A stretch of DNA of 28,619 bases, from assembly GCA_945876305.1 (NCBI GenBank), contig CAMCOB010000004.1:1-28619 (forward strand). Reading direction: 5' to 3'. A program made the translations under genes and the position numbers. Positions 23,578 through 28,619 of this stretch are shown one piece after another. The stretch's first letter is position 1, and each line of letters starts with the position of its first letter. Source of the stretch: Bifidobacterium breve. GTDB taxonomy: Bacteria; Actinomycetota; Thermoleophilia; Miltoncostaeales; Miltoncostaeaceae. The notes under the pieces were generated by a model. That model made no database searches, was not told the origin of the DNA, and saw nothing but the letters and a program-made list of their open reading frames with translations.

Positions 23578-23949
23578 GTGTCCGAATTCCAACTGATCAT
23601 TGACGAGGAACCTCCCGGGCAGGGGGCCCGCTGGCACCGCGCCATTCTGGGCCGACGTTTGCTGATTGCAGTGCTGCTCGCGGCCGTGGAGGCCGTGGTA
23701 CTTCTGGTGCTCCGCCCGTCGCTTCTCTGGGTCATCCTCGCCGCCGCCGTGGTGCTGGCCGCCTGTGCAGGAATGATCGGACGCGTTGGCCCGGGTATCG
23801 GGCGCGACGCGCTGGTGATCGTGGGCGGCGCCCAGGCGATTCTCATTGCCATTCCTCTGGTGATCGGCTTTGGGATTCTCGTGGCGGTCATTGCCGGCAT
23901 CGTGCTGGTGGCGGGCTTGGTGTTCGTCGCGTTCGCGAGGAAGAAGTGA
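23578..23949 (+). CDS. Small membrane protein of unknown function
   Basis: This 123-residue protein has a short acidic cytoplasmic start (SEFQLIIDEEPPGQG), then four hydrophobic segments between about residues 29 and 118, and ends FARKK. No known family is recognised. The GTG at 23578 is chosen from the TAGCCT box 7 nt upstream; the longer frame to 23386 overlaps the opposite gene. Its stop overlaps the start of the subtilase gene (TGATG), so the two are translationally coupled and may work together, perhaps as a membrane partner for the protease; that is inference only. Confidence 0.75.
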   Translation: MSEFQLIIDEEPPGQGARWHRAILGRRLLIAVLLAAVEAVVLLVLRPSLLWVILAAAVVLAACAGMIGRVGPGIGRDALVIVGGAQAILIAIPLVIGFGILVAVIAGIVLVAGLVFVAFARKK

Positions 23950-25295
23950 TGGCAATGCACGCGACCCCCCCCGCACTGGTCGCGCCTGTCAGCCCCCGAC
24001 CGGCCCACCGGTTCGGACCCATGCAGGTCGATCCCGACACCGCCGCACTCACCGCGCAGCCCTATCTGCGAGCCATTCACTGGGTCGCCTCGCCCGCCCC
24101 GGTCAACGTGCCCATCGTGGCCGTGCTCGACACCGGCGTGACGTCCACGGCCGCTGGCCTCCAAGGCCGTCTCAACACCGCATTGGCCACCACGTTCGTC
24201 ACCGGCGGCAACGCGCTGGTGGATACCGAGGGCCACGGCACGCATGTGGCAGGCATCATCGCCACCGTGGCGTCGGGTACTGCCACGAACCCCGGGGTGT
24301 CGATACTTCCGGTGCAGATCGCCGATGGCCAGGGGCAGACCTCCGCGCAGGCGTTGGCGGCGGGTATCCGGTACGCGGTGTCGCGCAACGCCAAGGTCAT
24401 CAACCTCAGCGTGCAGGGCGCGGGCTTCTCGAAGATTGAGCAGGACGCCATCAACGACGCCACCCGCGCCGGCGTGCTGGTGGTGGCATCGTCGGGCAAC
24501 ACCGGTGGCACGGCCAAGGAGTACCCGGGCGCGTACCGCCACGTGCTGGCCGTGGGCGCGATTGACAATGCCGGACAGCCCCTCGCGGAGTCGACCCAGG
24601 GCCTTCAGGTGGCCATTGCGGCCCCCGGGCAGGACATCTCCTCGAGCGGCAACAACGGCGCCACCGGCGGCGCACGGTTTGAGAGTCGCACCGGCACCTC
24701 AATGGCCGCCGCCATTGTCAGTGGCGTTGCCGCCCGCCTGCTGGCAGCCCGTCCCACGTTGAGCCCGTCGCAGGTGACTGAGCTCATTATGGGATCCCCT
24801 CGGCCAGTCAACAGCGGCACCGATCGCGCGCGCGGTACCGGCGTGGTGGATCTGGTGCGGGCGCTTCGTGCGAAGACCCCGGTCAATGACTCCGCCGAGC
24901 CCGATGACGATCCGCCAAATGCTCGGATTCTCCCCGCACTCATTGCCAAAGGACAGTTTCAGGGCGAGCGGTATGGTCGGCTTCGCACCTGGTCAGACGT
25001 ACGCGATGGTGCAGTTGTGCACCTGAATGCCGGGCAGACACTCACGGCCGAGGCGGTGGTGTCGAACAGGGCCGACGTGGATATGTACCTCTGGCGGCCG
25101 GGCTCCCCGGTGTACCGCGGTGGCGCGGTGTTCGCGCGCCAGTGGCTGGCGGTGGGTGCGGTGAACCCGGGCAGTACCGAGAATCTGAAGTACACGGCCG
25201 TACAGGCGGGCAATTATGTGCTCGAGGTGCGTCTGGCTGGTGCCACGCGGCTGGTGCGACCCACGTACCACCTGCAGGCGCAGGTGGCCGGATAG
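23949..25295 (+). CDS. Subtilisin-like serine protease (S8) with C-terminal beta domain
   Basis: This 448-residue S8 peptidase has an intact catalytic set: D61 (AVLDTG), H96 (GHGTHVAG), oxyanion N184 (SSGN) and S251 (GTSMAA). After residue 300 a beta-rich region resembling a pre-peptidase C-terminal (PPC) domain follows (LNAGQTLTAEAVVSNRADVDMYL). The N-terminus (MAMHATPPALVAPVSPRP) has no hydrophobic signal peptide, odd for a family that is mostly exported, and only a short prodomain-like stretch. The ATG at 23949 overlaps the preceding stop and has GAGGA about 7 nt upstream; a GTG at 23946 is possible. Either it acts in the cytoplasm or it leaves by an unrecognised route. Confidence 0.9.
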   Translation: MAMHATPPALVAPVSPRPAHRFGPMQVDPDTAALTAQPYLRAIHWVASPAPVNVPIVAVLDTGVTSTAAGLQGRLNTALATTFVTGGNALVDTEGHGTHVAGIIATVASGTATNPGVSILPVQIADGQGQTSAQALAAGIRYAVSRNAKVINLSVQGAGFSKIEQDAINDATRAGVLVVASSGNTGGTAKEYPGAYRHVLAVGAIDNAGQPLAESTQGLQVAIAAPGQDISSSGNNGATGGARFESRTGTSMAAAIVSGVAARLLAARPTLSPSQVTELIMGSPRPVNSGTDRARGTGVVDLVRALRAKTPVNDSAEPDDDPPNARILPALIAKGQFQGERYGRLRTWSDVRDGAVVHLNAGQTLTAEAVVSNRADVDMYLWRPGSPVYRGGAVFARQWLAVGAVNPGSTENLKYTAVQAGNYVLEVRLAGATRLVRPTYHLQAQVAG

Positions 25296-25340
25296 CAACA
25301 CCCGCTGGATCGGCCCAGCGAAATGGGCGATGATCACCTG

Positions 25341-27434
25341 ATGGCGACAACCAGCGCACAGGCACGGGACCTCACGGATCCGGGCCTCTATGTCAATCGC
25401 GAACTCTCGTGGCTCGACTTCAACGCGCGCGTGCTCGAGCTTGCCGAGGATCCATCGCAGCCGCTCCTCGAGCGCTGCAAGTTTCTCGCGATCTTCTCGA
25501 GCAATCTCGATGAGTTCTTCATGGTGCGCGTGGCAAGCGTGCTGGATGCCATCGAGGCCGGACGTCCATCATCCACGCCCGATCAGCTGCCGCGCGAGGC
25601 GGTGCTCGCGGGGATCCGCGAACGCGTGCTCGTGATGAGCGCCCGCCAGTCGGCGTGTTGGCGTGATGACGTGCGCCCCGCCCTCGCGCGCGAGGGAATC
25701 GTCATCGCCAATCTGAACGATCTGCCCGCCGATGATCGGGCCGACCTCGACCGCCGGTTTGAGCGCGAGATGGCACCCATCCTCATTCCGCTGGCAGTGG
25801 GGCCGGGCCTGCCATTTCCGTACATCAGCGGGCTGGCACTCAATCTTGGTATGGACGTGCACGATCCCCGCACGGGTGAGTCGCGGTTCGCGCGGATCAA
25901 GGTGCCCAACATGATTCCCCGGTTGGTCCGGGCCGGTGAGACCCTTGTACCGGTGGAGCAGGTCATCGGCGCGCATCTCGACAAACTCTTCCCGGGCATG
26001 GAGATCCGCCGCCGCGTGTTCTTCCGCGTCACGCGCGACGCCGACTTCTCGATCAGCGACGAGGCCGACGACCTGCTCAATGCGGTGGAGCACGAGCTCA
26101 GCCGTCGTCGGTTCGGCGGCCCGGTGCGCCTTGAAGTAGAGGCAGACAGCAGTCAGACCCTGCTTGAGGAGATCAAGGCCGGCATCGGCATTGGCGACCG
26201 CGACGTGTATCCCGTCGCGAGCCTGCTCGACCTCACGTGCCTTTGGCAGATCGCGGGTATCGACCGACCGGATCTGAAGGACACACCGTGGGAGCCGCGC
26301 GAGCCCGCCCGCCTGATGGGTAGCGATGAGCAGGGCGACATGTTTGCCGAGATCCGCCGCGGCGACATCCTGGTGCACCATCCGTACGACTCATTCGAGG
26401 CGAGCGTCGCACGATTCGTGCGTGAGGCGTCGGAAGACCCGGATGTGGTCACCATCGAGCAGACCCTGTATCGCACATCGGGTGACACGCCCATCGTGCC
26501 GGCACTCATCCGTGCTGCCGAGCGTGGCAAGGGCACCGTGTGTCTGGTGGAGCTCAAGGCCCGCTTCGACGAGGAGCGCAACATCCGCTGGGCCAAGGCA
26601 CTTGAGCGTGCGGGTGTGCACGTGGTGTACGGCCTGCCCGGGCTCAAGACTCACGCGAAGTTGTGCCTGGTTGTACGCCGTGAGGGCAACCGCCTTCGCC
26701 GTTACGCACATATCGGTACGGGCAACTATCACCCGACCACCGCGCGTCTCTACACCGATATCGGGCTCTTCACCTGTCGCGAGGAGGTGGTGGATGATGT
26801 TGCCGACCTCTTCAACTACCTCACCGGCTTCTCGCACGCGCCTGAGTACCGCACCACGCTGGTGGCCCCAGAACACTTGCGCGACCGCATTATCGAGGAC
26901 ATCGACCATGTGACCGCCCGGCAGGCCGACGGATACCCCGGTCATATCCGGCTCAAACTCAACTCGTTCATCGATGGCCCCATCATCCGCGCGCTGTTTC
27001 GTGCGTCACAGGCCGGCGTGCCCATCGAGGTGCTTGTGCGCGGTATCTGTGGATTCCTGCCCGGAATCCCGGGGGTGAGTGAGAACATCCGCGTCACCTC
27101 GGTGGTGGGGAGCTTCCTCGAGCACTCGCGCATCCTGGCGTTCGACAGTGGTGATGAGCGCCGTGTGCTCATGGGGTCGGCCGACGTCATGGCACGCAAT
27201 CTCGATGACCGGGTTGAGCTCATCACACCCCTACAGGACCCGGTGCTGGCCGATGAGATGGTGGCACTGATCGACCTGATGCTGGCCGACACCGCCAATG
27301 CATGGGTGCTGCAGCCGGATGGGGTATGGGCGCGGCGCCACCCTGATGAGGGCATCGCGGCGTTCGCGAGCCAGACGGCCCTGATGGAGCTGGCCGCGCC
27401 CCGTCCGGCACCGAGCCCGAGGGATGACGCCTGA
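25341..27434 (+). CDS. ppk1: Polyphosphate kinase Ppk1
   Basis: This enzyme of about 697 residues polymerises the ATP gamma-phosphate into polyphosphate. The N-terminal domain opens with LYVNRELSWLDFNARVLELA and SSNLDEFFMVRVAS. The phospholipase-D-like half has the phospho-accepting H438 (LKTHAKL), H464 (GTGNYHPTTARLYTD) and H595 (LEHSRILAF), matching the essential histidines of the family. Length is normal. The start is uncertain: ATG 25341 or ATG 25323, neither with a good Shine-Dalgarno. It follows the protease at about 45 bp on the same strand, so it may be read through from that promoter. No ppx is adjacent and no Pho box is seen upstream. Confidence 0.95.
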   Translation: MATTSAQARDLTDPGLYVNRELSWLDFNARVLELAEDPSQPLLERCKFLAIFSSNLDEFFMVRVASVLDAIEAGRPSSTPDQLPREAVLAGIRERVLVMSARQSACWRDDVRPALAREGIVIANLNDLPADDRADLDRRFEREMAPILIPLAVGPGLPFPYISGLALNLGMDVHDPRTGESRFARIKVPNMIPRLVRAGETLVPVEQVIGAHLDKLFPGMEIRRRVFFRVTRDADFSISDEADDLLNAVEHELSRRRFGGPVRLEVEADSSQTLLEEIKAGIGIGDRDVYPVASLLDLTCLWQIAGIDRPDLKDTPWEPREPARLMGSDEQGDMFAEIRRGDILVHHPYDSFEASVARFVREASEDPDVVTIEQTLYRTSGDTPIVPALIRAAERGKGTVCLVELKARFDEERNIRWAKALERAGVHVVYGLPGLKTHAKLCLVVRREGNRLRRYAHIGTGNYHPTTARLYTDIGLFTCREEVVDDVADLFNYLTGFSHAPEYRTTLVAPEHLRDRIIEDIDHVTARQADGYPGHIRLKLNSFIDGPIIRALFRASQAGVPIEVLVRGICGFLPGIPGVSENIRVTSVVGSFLEHSRILAFDSGDERRVLMGSADVMARNLDDRVELITPLQDPVLADEMVALIDLMLADTANAWVLQPDGVWARRHPDEGIAAFASQTALMELAAPRPAPSPRDDA

Positions 27435-27449
27435 CCCCCCGGCGCGCGA

Positions 27450-27455
27450 TAAGGT
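27450..27455 (+). promoter_or_regulatory. -10 box TAAGGT for a leaderless small gene
   Basis: TAAGGT is followed by exactly 7 nt and the GTG at 27463, with no Shine-Dalgarno. It defines a promoter separate from ppk1. Confidence 0.55.
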
Positions 27456-27462
27456 AGGGCGC

Positions 27463-27732
27463 GTGACTACCGAGAATGAAGCACTCACCGATGCACCCAC
27501 ATGGACCCCGGCCGAGAAGCCGGTGTTCAACTCACCCGCGGCCGATCTGAACCAGCTGCGCAACGAGGCCAAGCGCATCGCCGATGCCGCCCCCGGGCAG
27601 CCCGTGCATGACGCGGTGCTATCGCGCGCCCGGGCCCTGGCGACCGCGCTCGACCACGATCTGGGCCTCCCCGAGCAGTCCAACGGCCTGTCGTACGCCG
27701 ACCTGGCCGTACTGCTGTCGCAGTCGCGGTAG
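27463..27732 (+). CDS. Small protein of unknown function (89 residues)
   Basis: This 89-residue cytoplasmic protein has a Pro/Thr-rich first third and a helical remainder (DLNQLRNEAKRIADA ... ARALATALDHDLGLPEQ), ending YADLAVLLSQSR. It has no cysteine pair, signal peptide or membrane segment, and I recognise no family. The frame is open from 27424, inside ppk1, but the GTG at 27463 with its TAAGGT box 7 nt upstream is the better start. The next gene begins 8 bp after its stop, so they are likely co-transcribed. Confidence 0.68.
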   Translation: MTTENEALTDAPTWTPAEKPVFNSPAADLNQLRNEAKRIADAAPGQPVHDAVLSRARALATALDHDLGLPEQSNGLSYADLAVLLSQSR

Positions 27733-27740
27733 GTCCGTCG

Positions 27741-28619
27741 GTGGCCGGCCGGGTGTCCAGTGGCCTGCGGGCGCTGTGGGCTCTTACGGTTGCCGTGACC
27801 GCACGGGTGGCCCGTCATGGGCAGATGGCCCGTGCCAGTCAGTTCGCCTACGTGGCCTTTCTGGCATCCATCCCATTTATGTTCGTGCTGGTATCGGTGC
27901 TCGGGCTCATCGCAAGCCCATCCGACTACGCCGAGCTGATCGACCGCACACGGGGCACTATCCCCGACCAGGTCGCCGACTTTCTCGACAGCCTTCTGCA
28001 GGCCGCATCGGCCAGCACCTCCCAGTCGGCCATCTTCCTGGCAATCGGACTGATCGCCGGCCTGTGGCTTGCCGGCAATGTCACCGGGTCGATCACCGAC
28101 GGGCTCGACGACGCCCTGGGGCGGGCGCACCGCCCGTGGGTGCACGGAAAGGCCCGGGCGCTCGGGCTTGCGGCTATCACCGCGGTGGTATTTGCCCTCA
28201 CCACGATCATGGCGGTGCTTGGCCCGGTGGTCATCACGTGGGTGTTCGACCAGGTGAACGCCGCTGGACTCGGCGAGGTCACCGCCCAGCTACTCGTCGC
28301 TGTGACGGCGGCACTCATCTTCTGGGTGTTCCTGGTACTGCTGTACCGGTTCGCCCCCAACGAGGATGGCGTGCGGTGGCGCGAGGTGGTGCCGGGCGCG
28401 GTGGTGGGAGTGGCCGGGTGGCTGATCGTGGCCAACCTCTTTCGCCTGTACGTCGATAACTTCGGCTCGTACAACCGCGTCTACGGCAGCCTGGGTGTGG
28501 TGGTCATCTACCTGGTGTTTCTCTATCTCACAGGGCTCACCATCCTTATCGGTGGCGAAATGAGTGCCGAGCTGCACCAGCGCCGCAGGGGGGATGACGC
28601 CGAGCGCCAGCACCCTGCA
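27741..28619 (+). CDS. YihY/UPF0761 (BrkB-like) membrane protein, 3' partial
   Basis: The frame is open for 293 codons to the end of the window with no stop. About six transmembrane helices are visible. The family signatures are 'FAYVAFLASIPFMFVLVSVLG' near the N-terminus and 'VYGSLGVVVIYLVFLYLTGLTILIGGEMSAEL' split across the last helix. Family members were once called ribonuclease BN but are integral membrane proteins of uncertain function. The end is probably close, since the hydrophilic C-terminal tail has begun. The GTG at 27741 lies 8 bp after the preceding stop. Confidence 0.88.
   Translation, partial: MAGRVSSGLRALWALTVAVTARVARHGQMARASQFAYVAFLASIPFMFVLVSVLGLIASPSDYAELIDRTRGTIPDQVADFLDSLLQAASASTSQSAIFLAIGLIAGLWLAGNVTGSITDGLDDALGRAHRPWVHGKARALGLAAITAVVFALTTIMAVLGPVVITWVFDQVNAAGLGEVTAQLLVAVTAALIFWVFLVLLYRFAPNEDGVRWREVVPGAVVGVAGWLIVANLFRLYVDNFGSYNRVYGSLGVVVIYLVFLYLTGLTILIGGEMSAELHQRRRGDDAERQHPA

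Overview
The window is GC-rich, gene-dense chromosomal DNA from an actinobacterium-like organism. Three things support this: the housekeeping run rsmI / metG / tatD / rsmA / ispE, many GTG starts, and several genes whose start codon lies only 7-9 nt after a TANNNT -10 box, which is the leaderless style common in Actinobacteria. A deep-branching class such as Thermoleophilia is my guess, but nothing here proves it. I see no rRNA, tRNA, CRISPR array, insertion sequence or prophage.

Layout. 1-2044: the end of an RCK_C cation-antiporter regulatory protein and a CHASE3-HAMP-SpoIIE membrane phosphatase. 2041-7175: a phosphate-starvation module, made of a PhoB/PhoP-type response regulator divergent from pstS, a fused pstC-pstA and pstB. 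Its intergenic DNA holds 11-bp-phased Pho-box repeats facing both ways, and a second Pho box lies between pstS and pstCA. No phoU and no sensor kinase are present. 7335-9213: a flippase-like membrane protein and a polysaccharide deacetylase, both on the minus strand. 9436-9759: an FmdB/Ruc-type zinc-ribbon gene behind a CIRCE-like (HrcA) inverted repeat. 9783-12059: arsJ and its partner GAPDH, the arsenate pathway that makes and exports 1-arseno-3-phosphoglycerate. 12333-13932: a 70-residue protein of unknown role, a hairpin-bearing gap and an LCP-family protein.

13986-20202: ROK glucokinase, rsmI, an opposing nucleotidyltransferase-like gene, metG, tatD, rsmA and ispE; most of the plus-strand genes are joined by overlapping stop/start codons. 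tatD appears to begin at an AUA codon with a good Shine-Dalgarno, and the nucleotidyltransferase may do the same. 20305-23471 (minus): a small secreted protein, a Tat-type sulfatase and a second polysaccharide deacetylase. 23578-28619: a small membrane protein coupled to a subtilisin-like protease without visible signal peptide, polyphosphate kinase, an 89-residue unknown and a YihY-family membrane protein cut by the window end.

Phosphate is a recurring theme: Pst uptake under Pho control, polyphosphate synthesis, and removal of arsenate, the toxic phosphate analogue that Pst systems can admit. The most notable observations are the two-sided Pho-box array, the CIRCE-controlled Ruc homologue, the AUA start(s), the PstC-PstA fusion with a non-lipoprotein PstS, and the consistent leaderless promoter geometry.
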